A stretch of DNA of 64,000 bases from CAWINX01 sp963837585 (lineage in GTDB: Bacteria; Actinomycetota; Thermoleophilia; Solirubrobacterales; 70-9): NCBI GenBank assembly GCA_963837585.1, contig CAWINX010000003.1, positions 248,001-312,000 of the forward strand, given 5' to 3'. A program made the position numbers and the translations under genes. A model generated the notes under the pieces. That model ran no database searches, had not been told where the DNA came from, and worked only from the letters and a program-made list of their open reading frames with translations. This document shows positions 18,123 to 26,661 of this stretch, piece after piece. How positions within the stretch are numbered: position 1 is the first letter of the stretch; the number at the start of each line of letters is the position of its first letter.

Positions 18123-19029
18123 GTGCGAATCGACGAGATCCTCGCGGGGCGGGGACCGACCTTCTCGGTCGAGTTCTTCCCGCCGAAGACCCCCGCCGCT
18201 ACGGAGGGGCTGTTTGCGACCGCTCGTGAGCTGCGCGCCCTGGAGCCGGACTTCGTCTCGGTCACCTACGGCGCCGGGGGCTCCACCCGCGACGGCACGG
18301 TGGAGATCACCGCGGCGCTGAAGGACGAGCTGGGCTTCGAGACGATGGCCCATCTGAGCTGCGTCGGCGAGACGACGGAGGGTCTGGCGACGACCCTCGA
18401 CCGGATCGAGGCGGCGGGGATCGAGAACGTCTTCGCGCTGCGCGGCGATCCGCCGCGGGGACAGGGGGACTTCGAACAGCCGCGAGGGCGGCCTTGCCAG
18501 CGCGGCGGAGCTGGCGGCGTTCATCCGCGACGGCTGGGACTTCACGATCGGCGGGTCCTGCTTCCCCGAGGTCCATCCGGAGGCTCCGGACCTCGAAACC
18601 GACCTCTCCTATCTGAAGACCAAGGTCGAGGCCGGCGCGAGCTTCCTGATCACCCAGCTCTTCTTCGACAACCAGGTCTATTTCGACTTCGTCGCCGCGG
18701 CGAGGGCGCGCGGAATCGACGTCCCGATCCTCGCCGGCGTGATCCCCGTCGCCGGCTTCGCTCAGACGAAGCGGATCTGCGAGCTCTGCGACGCGACGAT
18801 CCCGGCCAGGTTGGAAGAGGCCTTCCAAGCGTGTGAGGGCGACGAGCGGGCGGAGTTCGAGCTCGGCATCGCCTACGCGACTCAGCAGTGCGCCGAGCTG
18901 CTGATCGCCGGCGCCCCGGGCATCCACTTCTATGCGTTGAACCGCGCCCCCGCGACCCGTGCCGTTCTCGGCGCCCTGCGGGCACCGCGCGGCCCTGGCG
19001 AGCGCGAACCCCGCAAACCCACCTTCTAG
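18123..19029 (+). CDS. metF: Methylenetetrahydrofolate reductase, one frameshift
   Basis: 302 residues from a GTG start. FSVEFFPPKTPAA, VSVTYGAGGSTRDGT, MAHLSCVGET and FALRGDPP are diagnostic for MetF, and TQLFFDNQVYFDFV contributes to the FAD/folate site. The enzyme makes 5-methyltetrahydrofolate for methionine synthesis. The frame breaks near 18483, where CCGCGAGG is repaired to CCGCGCGAGG, after which EGGLASAAELAAFIRDGWDF continues in register. I see no SAM or cobalamin riboswitch in the 115 bases upstream. DUF3105 follows 14 bases downstream. Confidence 0.92.
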
Positions 19030-19043
19030 ACTGATCGCCCCCG

Positions 19044-19817
19044 ATGGCCAGCCGCAAAGAAGAGAGGGAGCAACTTCGCCAGGCCCGGCTCGAACGCGAG
19101 CAGGAGCAGTCGAAGGATCAGCGCCGCAAGTTGATGATCGGCTACCTCGTAGCCGGGGTCCTCGGCCTCGTCGTGATCGCCGCGATCGTGGTCGTCGTCT
19201 CCTCGGGCGGCGGTGGCGCCGGCGGTGGCGCCCACATCGACGATTCGGCCGGCTCGACCAACGGAGTTTCTCCGGACGACCGCGCCGGCACGACGCCCCC
19301 GGCCGCACAGGTGACCGACCTCGCCACGGCGGCCAAGAAGGCCGGCTGCGTGCTGCGGCTGCACCTCCCCGACGAGGGCCACAACCACATCCCGCCGGGT
19401 TCCCCGACTCCTCACTACAAGACCAACCCGCCGACTTCGGGCGATCACGTCCAACCTCCCTATCAGCAGGCCGACGGCGCCTACAGCGAGATGCCGGCAG
19501 AGATCGACATGGTCCATTCGCTCGAGCACGGGCGGATGGAGATCCAGTACAGCCCGAAGCTCGCGGTGAGCGACCAGCTGGCTCTGAAGGGCCTCTACGA
19601 CACCGAGTACGCCGGGGCGCTGATGTTCCCCAACGACAAGATGCCCTACCAGGTGGCCGCGACCACCTGGACCAACCTGCTCGGTTGCCCCACCTACAAG
19701 GGGGCGATCACCCTCGACGCGATCCGCGACTTCGGCAAGAAGACCTGGGGCAAGTACGGGGGCGAGCCGGTCAACGCCTTCCCGTTCACCGGGCCTACGC
19801 CGGGTAACCCCCAGTAG
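19044..19817 (+). CDS. DUF3105 membrane-anchored protein
   Basis: 257 residues. A basic, helical N-terminus (residues 1-30) is followed by one membrane helix (YLVAGVLGLVVIAAIVVVV). A Gly/Ser/Thr linker leads to the DUF3105 domain at about 105-250, recognised by TNPPTSGDHVQPPY and HSLEHGRMEIQY. Conserved His and Cys residues (GHNHIPPG, LLGCPTYKG) could bind metal, but the family has no known function. The domain faces outward. It may be co-transcribed with metF. Confidence 0.88.
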   Translation: MASRKEEREQLRQARLEREQEQSKDQRRKLMIGYLVAGVLGLVVIAAIVVVVSSGGGGAGGGAHIDDSAGSTNGVSPDDRAGTTPPAAQVTDLATAAKKAGCVLRLHLPDEGHNHIPPGSPTPHYKTNPPTSGDHVQPPYQQADGAYSEMPAEIDMVHSLEHGRMEIQYSPKLAVSDQLALKGLYDTEYAGALMFPNDKMPYQVAATTWTNLLGCPTYKGAITLDAIRDFGKKTWGKYGGEPVNAFPFTGPTPGNPQ

Positions 19818-19830
19818 CGCTCCGCGCAAA

Positions 19831-20799
19831 CTAGGCGCGGTAGGCGGGGAAGAAGGCGCCCGAAGAGCGGGAGCCTGACAAGCGCTTATAAGTGGCCGGA
19901 TCGCAGATCAGTTCTGAGCTGAACCAGGGTTGTTGGCGGTTGGCGAAGCCGCGCTTGAACTCCTCCAGGGGGTCGCCCGGGGTGATGCCGCCGCCGAGGT
20001 TGAGGGGGAGGGACTTCTCAGCGGACAGTTCGATCAGGGCGGCGACGACGTTCTTCATCGGCGAGTCGCGCAGGTTGGAGTCGGCGCTGCCGCTCAGGTA
20101 GTAGTGGAGGAAGCCGTCGCTGTGGGCGGCGATCGAGGCCGCCGCGATTTCGCCGCCGGGGGCGGTCGCGATCGCCAGCCAGGTGCGCGGCGAGCGCAGA
20201 ATCGTGTCGAAGTACTCGCCGCCAAAGAAGTAGCGCTCGGCGGCGCCGGCTCGGCGCATCGTCTCCTCGTAGGCGACGAGGAAGCCGGCTCGCTGCGCCG
20301 CGGTCGTCTCGGGCCCGGGACGAGCACGCACTCCGTAGCCGTTGCGGCGGTTCTTGTTGATCTGATTGCGGTCGCTGCCGCGGCTCTTTGGGGGCAGCGC
20401 CGGGTCGGCGATCTGGACGACGTTGCGCTCGCCGGCGCCGGACAGGGGCGGCTCGCCGAGCGTATGGCGAATGAAGGCAGAGACCAGCCCGGTGCCGGAG
20501 AAGTCAATCGACGCGGGATCGAGCGGCACTTTCGAAGTTGACCCGGCTGGAGCAGGGTCAACTTCGAAAGCGGTGGTGATCCCGGGATACCCGTAGGGGG
20601 AGATCGCGTCGCGCTCGGGGCCCTCGTCGATTTCTCTGACGATCAGCGGCGCCAGCAGCTCGCCGTCGTCGGCCTCGATACGCAGCGTGTGCGTCACGCC
20701 CTCGGCATCGAGGAACTGGCGCGAGCGGAAGAACTCCTCGCTCGCCGCCGCCTCGCCGCGATCGGGGATCAGCTCCGCGCTGGCGGACTTCCCGCTCAT
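19831..20799 (-). CDS. FemAB-like/GNAT-fold acyltransferase
   Basis: 322 residues from ATG 20799. The domain pattern is that of GNAT/FemAB-like transferases used in cell-wall or polysaccharide modification (YGYPGITTA, RNQINKNRRNGYGVR, FLVAYEETMRRAG, FLHYYLSGS, then LNLGGGITPGDPLEEFKRGF). The last motif is typical of proteins in polysaccharide loci. The donor and acceptor are unknown. Residues ~76-89 (FEVDPAPAGSTSKV) are encoded by a perfect 42-base palindrome that looks like an in-frame insertion. The gene is followed upstream by another acetyltransferase, eight bases away. Confidence 0.75.
   Translation of the reverse strand: MSGKSASAELIPDRGEAAASEEFFRSRQFLDAEGVTHTLRIEADDGELLAPLIVREIDEGPERDAISPYGYPGITTAFEVDPAPAGSTSKVPLDPASIDFSGTGLVSAFIRHTLGEPPLSGAGERNVVQIADPALPPKSRGSDRNQINKNRRNGYGVRARPGPETTAAQRAGFLVAYEETMRRAGAAERYFFGGEYFDTILRSPRTWLAIATAPGGEIAAASIAAHSDGFLHYYLSGSADSNLRDSPMKNVVAALIELSAEKSLPLNLGGGITPGDPLEEFKRGFANRQQPWFSSELICDPATYKRLSGSRSSGAFFPAYRA
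20529..20570. repeat. Perfect 16-bp palindrome inside the acyltransferase gene
   Basis: CTTTCGAAGTTGACCC and GGGTCAACTTCGAAAG are exact inverted repeats around the 10-base loop GGCTGGAGCA. The whole unit is 42 bases, a multiple of three, and keeps the reading frame open. It is lower in GC than the flanks. No second copy was seen in the window. Confidence 0.9.
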
Positions 20800-20806
20800 C
20801 GCCGCC

Positions 20807-21361
20807 TCACGAACCGAGCAGGTCCGCCGCGGCCGCTCGGAACTCGTCCGGGAGGACGCCCCAGACCTCGCAGTCGTCGGCCGGCTCGCCATCGCGGCGC
20901 AGGTGGGCGCGCATTGTTCCCTCGTGCTTCCAGCCGAGGCTCGTGACGGTCCGCTTCGCGATCTCGTTGCGGGCGGGGATGCGACCGTAGACGCGGTGGG
21001 CGCCGAACTCGTCGAAGGCCATGGCGAGGGTGAGCGCCTCGGCGCGGCGGCCGACGCCCTTGCCGCGCACGTCGTCGCCGATCAACGCGCCCAGCTCGGG
21101 AGCGGTCTGGCGGAAGAGCCCGTAGAGGGCGGTGAACCCGACCGGCTCCTCGTATCCCTCGACGACGATCGCGAACTTGCGATCTTCGCCGGAGTCGTCC
21201 ATCGCCCGCCGCGTCCACGCCTCGGCCTGCTCGATCGAGAAGCTCTGCCGCTGCTCCATCAGGTTGGCGATCGCCTCAGGGTTGTTGAACCAGCGATGCA
21301 CCGCGGCGGCGTCACCGGGCTCGAAGCGCCGCAGGCTGACCTCGGGTCTCTCACTCGTCAT
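20807..21361 (-). CDS. GNAT family N-acetyltransferase (RimJ/RimL-like)
   Basis: 184 residues starting MTSERPEVSLRRFEPGDAAA. The GNAT fold is shown by the N-terminal strand-helix (VHRWFNNPEA), FAIVVEGYEEPVGFTALYGL, the acetyl-CoA pyrophosphate loop region DDVRGKGVGRRAEAL, and the late ARNEIAKRTVTSLGWKHEG motif with LRRDGEPADD. RimJ/RimL-like members acetylate protein N-termini, antibiotics or sugar amines. Its place in a polysaccharide locus makes a sugar-nucleotide amine plausible, as inference only. It is intact. Confidence 0.88.
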   Translation of the reverse strand: MTSERPEVSLRRFEPGDAAAVHRWFNNPEAIANLMEQRQSFSIEQAEAWTRRAMDDSGEDRKFAIVVEGYEEPVGFTALYGLFRQTAPELGALIGDDVRGKGVGRRAEALTLAMAFDEFGAHRVYGRIPARNEIAKRTVTSLGWKHEGTMRAHLRRDGEPADDCEVWGVLPDEFRAAAADLLGS

Positions 21362-21371
21362 CGCCTGAACC

Positions 21372-21935
21372 CTAATCCGGAGCGAGGCCGTGGCCGGTCA
21401 CCAGCAGCCAGGCGGTCTTGGCGAGGATGCGGAGGTCGAGGACTGTGCTGCGATGGTCGACGTACCAGACGTCCAGCTCGATCCGCTCCTCCCAGGGGAT
21501 GCCGGCGCGGCCCTGGACCTGCGCCCAGCCGGTGATTCCCGGCAGCACCTCATGGCGGCGGTTCTGGAACGGCGTGTAGTCGTCGACCTGGGCCGGGATC
21601 GTCGGCCGCGGCCCGACGACCGCCATCTCGCCCCGCAGCACGTTGACCAGGTTGGGGATCTCGTCGAGCGAGGTTCGGCGCAGGAAGCGGCCCGCCGCGG
21701 TGACGCGCGGGTCGTCGCGGGTGACGACCGTCCCGACTCCGACCGGATCGGAACCGACGACCATCGTGCGCAGCTTCAGCATCTCGAACTCGCTGCCGTC
21801 CCGGCCGACCCGGAGCTGGCGGTAGAGGACCGGGCCGCGACTGCCGAGCTTGATCGCGATCGCCGCGGCGAGGAGAAGCGGCGAAAGGATCGCCAGGGCC
21901 AGCAGGGAGATCGCCAGGTCGAAGGCGCGGCTCAT
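21372..21935 (-). CDS. Polyprenyl-phosphate sugar-1-phosphate transferase (initiating enzyme)
   Basis: 187 residues. One N-terminal hydrophobic hairpin (ISLLALAILSPLLLAAAIAI) precedes the conserved catalytic domain: GPVLYRQLRVGRDGSEFEML, KLRTMVVGS, DDPRVTAAGRFLRRTSLDE, PNLVNVLRGEMAVVGPRP and LPGITGWAQVQGR. This is the bacterial sugar transferase family (WcaJ/PglC type), which moves a sugar phosphate onto undecaprenyl phosphate. The length matches the short, PglC-like form. Its ATG overlaps the stop of the upstream glycosyltransferase (ATGA). Confidence 0.92.
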   Translation of the reverse strand: MSRAFDLAISLLALAILSPLLLAAAIAIKLGSRGPVLYRQLRVGRDGSEFEMLKLRTMVVGSDPVGVGTVVTRDDPRVTAAGRFLRRTSLDEIPNLVNVLRGEMAVVGPRPTIPAQVDDYTPFQNRRHEVLPGITGWAQVQGRAGIPWEERIELDVWYVDHRSTVLDLRILAKTAWLLVTGHGLAPD

Positions 21936-23066
21936 CGCGTTCCCTCCGCCTTCTCCCAAGTCCCCGGAGGGCCGTGGCGGGCCCGGTCCCAAAGCCCGGC
22001 GGCGATCGAGGTGGTGGTCATCACGTAGTAGCGGGCGACGCGGAACGGGGCGAGCGGCCAGACCCGGCCCAGCAGGGCGGCAAGCAGGACCGCTGCCTGG
22101 ATCGCGAGCGTCGCCGCGTAGATCCAGCCGTCGCCGAGCAGGGCGACGTTTGCGAGCAGGGCGAGGAGGTGGAGCAGCGGAGTCAGGTAGCGCAGCAGCC
22201 GGTGCGAGGCGAGCTCGAAGGCGTAGAGCGGCGAGTAGCCGCGCGGCGAGAGCATCCCCTCGCCGACGACGATGTCCCAGAGCCCGACCATCATCCGGCG
22301 TTTGCGGGCGAACTCCCCCTCCATGGTCGGGACCATCTTCTCCTCGGCGCGCGCCCAGGGCACGTAGAGCGAGCGCAGGCCGCGCTTTGCCAGCTCGAAC
22401 GGGAAGGAGAGGTCGTGGCTGCCGGAGGGGGCGAGCGGGACGTAGGCGCTGCGGCGGACCGCGTAGACCGCGCCGTTGCCGGCGGTGACGCCGGCCAGCG
22501 CCGACTCCATCTCACGGACCCGCATCTCATAGCGCCAGTAGGCGCCCTCGAGGTTGTCGCCCTCGGCGTCGAGGAAGCGGACCTGGCCGCAGGCGTAACC
22601 GATCCGCCGGATCGGCAAAGGGCTCGACCAGGTGGCGGAGGGCGTCGGGGGCCCAGACGCTGTTGGCGTCGGAGAAGGCGAGGATCTCCCCCGAGGCCCG
22701 CTCGGCGGCGGCGTTTTGGGCGGCGGTCTTGCCGCCGCGCGGCAGGTCGAGGACGAGGTCTGCGCCGGCGTCGCGGGCGCGCTGCACGGTGGCGTCGGAG
22801 GAGCCGTCGGAGGCGACGACGATCTCCAGCCGCTCGCGCGGGTAGTCGAGCGCGAGCGCGTTGGCGACCTTGGCGGCGATCACCTCCTCCTCGTCATAGG
22901 CGGCGACGATCAGCGAGACGCGCGGCGGCTCCGCCCAGGCCGCGCCGGGGCGCAGGGTGGGCCGACGGCGCGACCGCACGAGAACCCAGAGGACCAGCGG
23001 GTAGCCGAGGTGCGTGTAGACGATCAGCGCTGCGCTGACCCAGAAGACGATCGCGAAGGCGATCAT
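21932..23066 (-). CDS. Membrane family 2 glycosyltransferase, one frameshift
   Basis: 378 residues after repair near 22608 (CCGGCGG restored to CCGGCGCGG). The protein starts with a membrane helix (IAFAIVFWVSAALIVYTHL). The GT2 domain has VSLIVAAYDEEEVI, VVASDGSSDAT, FSDANSVW (DxD-like) and GNGAVYAVRR, then MMVGLWDIVV. Several C-terminal membrane helices follow. It most likely adds a sugar to the lipid-linked intermediate made by the next gene's product. It overlaps both neighbours by four bases, so the four genes from 24178 to 21372 form a tight unit. Confidence 0.87.
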
Positions 23067-24178
23067 CGGCCCGCCCCCAACAGCTCCTCGTAGAGGGCGA
23101 GGGTGAGGCGCGCGGCCTCGTCCCAGGAGTAGGGCCCGGCGGCGGCGCGGCCGGCGGCTTCGGCAAGCTCGGCACGGGCAGCCTCGTCGCCCGTCAGCTC
23201 GCGCAACGTCGCGGCCAGCGCCTCGGGGTCCGCGGCCGGGACGACGCGCGCCGCTCCCTGCGCCGCCAGCTCGCCGAAACCGCCGACGTCGCTGAGGACC
23301 ATCGGCTTGCCGAAGGCGAGGCCGGCGTAGAGGACGCCGGACTGCTCGATGTCGCGGTAGGGAAGGGCGAGGACGTCGGCGCGGCGGAAGATCGCCGGGA
23401 TCTCGGCGTCCTCGACGAAGCGGGTGACGAAGCGAACCCGCCCGGGAGCGGCGGCGGCGAGCCGGCGCAGCGGCGCGACGTCCATGCGCGGGTTGCCGAC
23501 GATCCACAGCTCGGCGTCGGGAACGCTCCGGAACGCCTCGAGCAAGACGTCTATTCCCTTGTAGGGGCGCAGCAGGCCGAAGAAGAGGATCACCGGGCCC
23601 TCAGCGCCCTCCAGTTCCGGCGGCAGCGGCTTCTCCTCGGGCAGGCGGGTCAGGTAGTCGAAGGCGCCATGGGGAATGACGCGGACGCGGCGCGGGTCGA
23701 GGCCCACCTCGGTGCGCAGCCGCTCGGCGCCGTGCTCGGAGTGGGCGACCACCGCGTCCATCGCCCCGAAGACGGCGCGGGCGCTCGCGAGCCGGCGGCG
23801 GCCGGGCCGCGGCGGCAGGACGTAGTGCGCGGTCATCACCCGGGGGCGGGCGGGGGGCAGCAGGAACCGATCGAGGGCGGGAGCGGTGAGCCACTGGTAG
23901 TGGACGACGTCGGCATCGACGCGGCGGCGCAAGCGCAACATGTCCGGGACATGCTCGGCGAGCTTGACCAGGCGCCGCGCCGGAGCGTCGAGGCCGCGGG
24001 CGGCGGTGCGACGATAGAAGCGCTCCTCGACTCGATATCCCTCAGCCGGCGGGACGGGGCCGTAGAGAAAACGGCTGGTCAGCAGCTCCACCTCGACGCC
24101 GGCACGGGCAAGCCCGGCCGCGAGTGCGCGGTCGTAGGGCGGCGTGAAGGCCGAGGGGTCGACCAGCTGAACCTTCAT
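23063..24178 (-). CDS. Family 4 glycosyltransferase
   Basis: 371 residues starting MKVQLVDPSAFTPPYDRALA. The GT-B fold is shown by AHSEHGAERLRTEVGL, IPHGAFDYLTRLP, VILFFGLLRPYKGIDVLLEA and the E-x7-E region with ALPYRDIEQSGVLYAGLAFG and KPMVLSDVGGFGEL. Such enzymes retain anomeric configuration and use nucleotide sugars. The acceptor is presumably the growing polysaccharide lipid. It is intact. It is divergent from the next glycosyltransferase, whose start lies 13 bases away. Confidence 0.92.
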   Translation of the reverse strand: MKVQLVDPSAFTPPYDRALAAGLARAGVEVELLTSRFLYGPVPPAEGYRVEERFYRRTAARGLDAPARRLVKLAEHVPDMLRLRRRVDADVVHYQWLTAPALDRFLLPPARPRVMTAHYVLPPRPGRRRLASARAVFGAMDAVVAHSEHGAERLRTEVGLDPRRVRVIPHGAFDYLTRLPEEKPLPPELEGAEGPVILFFGLLRPYKGIDVLLEAFRSVPDAELWIVGNPRMDVAPLRRLAAAAPGRVRFVTRFVEDAEIPAIFRRADVLALPYRDIEQSGVLYAGLAFGKPMVLSDVGGFGELAAQGAARVVPAADPEALAATLRELTGDEAARAELAEAAGRAAAGPYSWDEAARLTLALYEELLGAGR

Positions 24179-24191
24179 CGGCGCGATTATC

Positions 24192-25148
24192 GTGACCTAC
24201 GTGGCCCCCACGCTCTCCTACTGCGTCGTGAACACGAACGGCCGCGAGTACCTGCTCGCCTGCCTTGCCGCGATCGAGCGCACTCATCCGGCCGAGGTCG
24301 AGCGCGAGGTGCTGGTCCTCGACAACGCCTCCGATGACGGTTCCGCCGCCGCGGTGCGGGCGCTGGGGAGCGAGATTCGCCTGATCGCCCTCGAGCAGCG
24401 GACCGGCAAGGCGGAGAACGACTCGACCCTGTTGCGCGAGGCCCGAGGCCGCTTCTGCCTGCTGCTCAACGAGGACTCCGAGCTGCGCCCGGGCGCAGCG
24501 GCGGCGTTGCTCGAGGCGATCGAGGCCGACCCGAGGGCGGCGTTGGCCGGCGCGCGGCTTCTGGACTCCGAGGGCAACCCGGTTCCCTGTGCCTGGCGCT
24601 TCCCGGGGGTGGGAACCGCGCTGGCGGGGGCGCTGTTCCTGCACCGCGCACTCACCGTGCAGAGCGTGGGCGAGAAGACGCGCCGGGTCGACTGGGCCCA
24701 ATCCAGCGCCCTGATGGTGCGGCGCGAGGCGGCGGCTGAGGTCGGCTACCTCGACCCCGACTTCTTCGTCTACTACGACGAGTGCGACTTCGCCAAGCGA
24801 CTCAGCGACGCCGGCCGGCCGCTCCCTCTTCGTCCCCGCGGCCGAGGCCGTCCATCACGACCAGCTCTCCACCGACCTCGCGGCGGGGCTGCCGCGGATC
24901 GTCGAGTTCCACCGCAATCGCGACCTCTACATGCGAAAGCACCACTCGCGGCCGGCGGCGCTCGCGGTCCGCGTCCTCACCGCCTGGGCCTACGCGCTGC
25001 GCGCCCTTGCCGCGATGGTCCTGCCCCGGCACCCGGCGCGGATCTACTGGGCGCACGCCCGCCAGGCGCTCTTCCCAGGGACGCGGCGAGGGACTCCGGC
25101 GAGCGCGCTCAGAAGCGCGAGTCCTCGTCGATCAATTCCGCCTCGTAA
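24192..25148 (+). CDS. Rhamnosyltransferase-like family 2 glycosyltransferase, frameshifted
   Basis: About 310 residues. PTLSYCVVNTNGREYLLACL and VLVLDNASDDGS are the GT2 nucleotide-binding motifs, CLLLNEDSELRPG carries the metal-binding acidic residues, and DPDFFVYYDECDFAKRL is typical of WbbL-like rhamnosyltransferases. The frame breaks near 24820, where GGCCGGCCGC becomes continuous if a GC is restored, and continues with SLFVPAAEAVHHDQL. The 3' end is uncertain because more than one frame stays open into the convergent flippase gene. The end given is the stop in the original frame. Confidence 0.8.
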   Translation: MTYVAPTLSYCVVNTNGREYLLACLAAIERTHPAEVEREVLVLDNASDDGSAAAVRALGSEIRLIALEQRTGKAENDSTLLREARGRFCLLLNEDSELRPGAAAALLEAIEADPRAALAGARLLDSEGNPVPCAWRFPGVGTALAGALFLHRALTVQSVGEKTRRVDWAQSSALMVRREAAAEVGYLDPDFFVYYDECDFAKRLSDAGRPLPLRPRGRGRPSRPALHRPRGGAAADRRVPPQSRPLHAKAPLAAGGARGPRPHRLGLRAARPCRDGPAPAPGADLLGARPPGALPRDAARDSGERAQKRESSSINSAS

Positions 25149-26652
25149 GCCTCGGGAACCGTTCCCTCGACCTCGGCGGGCTCGGCGCGCCAGGCTGGCG
25201 AGTTGCGTTCAGCACCAGCTGATGGGTGTCGCAGCCTCGCCAACCAGCCCCGCTCCTCGTCGGTGAAGAAGCCGCCGAGAGGAGGACGAGCGGGTAGAGC
25301 GCCCAAAGGACGATGCGACCGAGCAAGCCGACGATCCCGGAGGTCGGCATCAGCAATTCTCCGGCGCCGACCAAAGCGCCGGAGACGAACACCACGCGCG
25401 CCAGTCGCCCCCACTCGTAGGGGACCGGGAAGAGGCGCTGGGTAAACCCGTACATCAGCGCCAGCACGACGAGGTAGGAGGCGACCAGGGCGAGGCCGGC
25501 GCCGACGATCCCCAGCGGCGGGACCAGCAGCAGGTTGAGGGCGACGTTGGCGATGAGGGCGGCGATCGTCGCCGGGAAGTTGAACTCGGTGCGACCGGTC
25601 CTGCCGAGGATCACGACGAGGACCATGTAGAGGGCGTAGAGGGTGACCGCGGTCGAGATCAGCCCGATCGCCTTGTAGGAGCCGAAGAACTCCGGCGCCG
25701 CCAGCGCCCGCACGATCCAGCGGGAGAAGAGCCACATCCCGGTGACGACGAAGGCGCAGCCGGCGACGAACCAGGTGACGATCGCGGCGTAGGCGCGCTT
25801 CGCCTCGCCGTCGTCGCGGATCGAGTAGGCGAGCGGCGGCCAGGCGAGCTGGAAGCCGCGCACCAGGACGTTGACCGCCTGCGAGAACTTGACCGCCAGC
25901 GAGTAGAGGCCCGCCTCGGCCAGCCCCGCCGAGCGGACGATGATGATCCGGTCGACGAAGTTGAGCAGGTAGAGGGAGAGCTCCGCCGGCATCGTCGGCA
26001 GGCCGAAGCGCATCAGCCGCCGCAACAGGGGCCGGTCGACGCGGAGCGAGAGGCGGCGGCGGTGGATGACGATCAGCCCGAGGACGAAGGCGGCGCCGCT
26101 CGCGTAGCTGCCGAGCAGCAGGCCGCGGGCGCCCTCCCCTCGCCCGACGACGAGGACCACGGTCAGCCCGATCGTGACCAGGACGCTGAGCATCGTCGTC
26201 GTGAAGTAGGCGCGTGCCCGCTCCTCGAGCCGGAACAGGGTGAGCAGGTACTCGAACATGGTGAGGACCCAGAGGCCGCCGATCGCGATCCGCGCGAGGT
26301 CCGGCGCCGAGCGGTCGAGGAGCGCCTCGGAGATCTGCCCGGCGAAGGGCAGCGCGAGGAGAGCGGCCGCGGTGGCCACCCAGAAGAGCGCCGCGAACGA
26401 GGTTGCGACGACCCGCGCCTGGTCCTCGTCCTCCTTGTAGTAGAAGCGCAGCAGGGCCTCGATCGTGCCGAGCCGGACGATGATGCTGGCCGAGACGACG
26501 GCGGCGAACATCACCTCGGCGGCGCCGTAGTCGGCCGGGGTCAGGTACCGCGTGTAGAGCGGCAGCAGGGCGACCGCGACGAGCTTGGAGAGGATGCTCG
26601 CCGCCGTGTAGGCGGCGCCGGTCGTCGCGAGGCGGCGGAGGTAGCCCGACAC
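25109..26652 (-). CDS. Polysaccharide flippase (Wzx/MATE-like), one frameshift near the end
   Basis: About 514 residues with 12-14 predicted membrane helices. MSGYLRRLATTGAAYTAASI and LLPLYTRYLTPADYGAAEV are typical of the polysaccharide exporter (Wzx) family, and LMRFGLPTMPAELSLYLLNF with FVDRIIIVRSAG marks the second half. It would move lipid-linked repeat units across the membrane. Near 25280 the frame changes. The restored tail is GGFFTDEERGWLARLRH and it ends AELIDEDSRF at 25109. The gene is convergent with the glycosyltransferase and the two tails overlap. Confidence 0.87.
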
Positions 26653-26661
26653 GCCGCGAGA

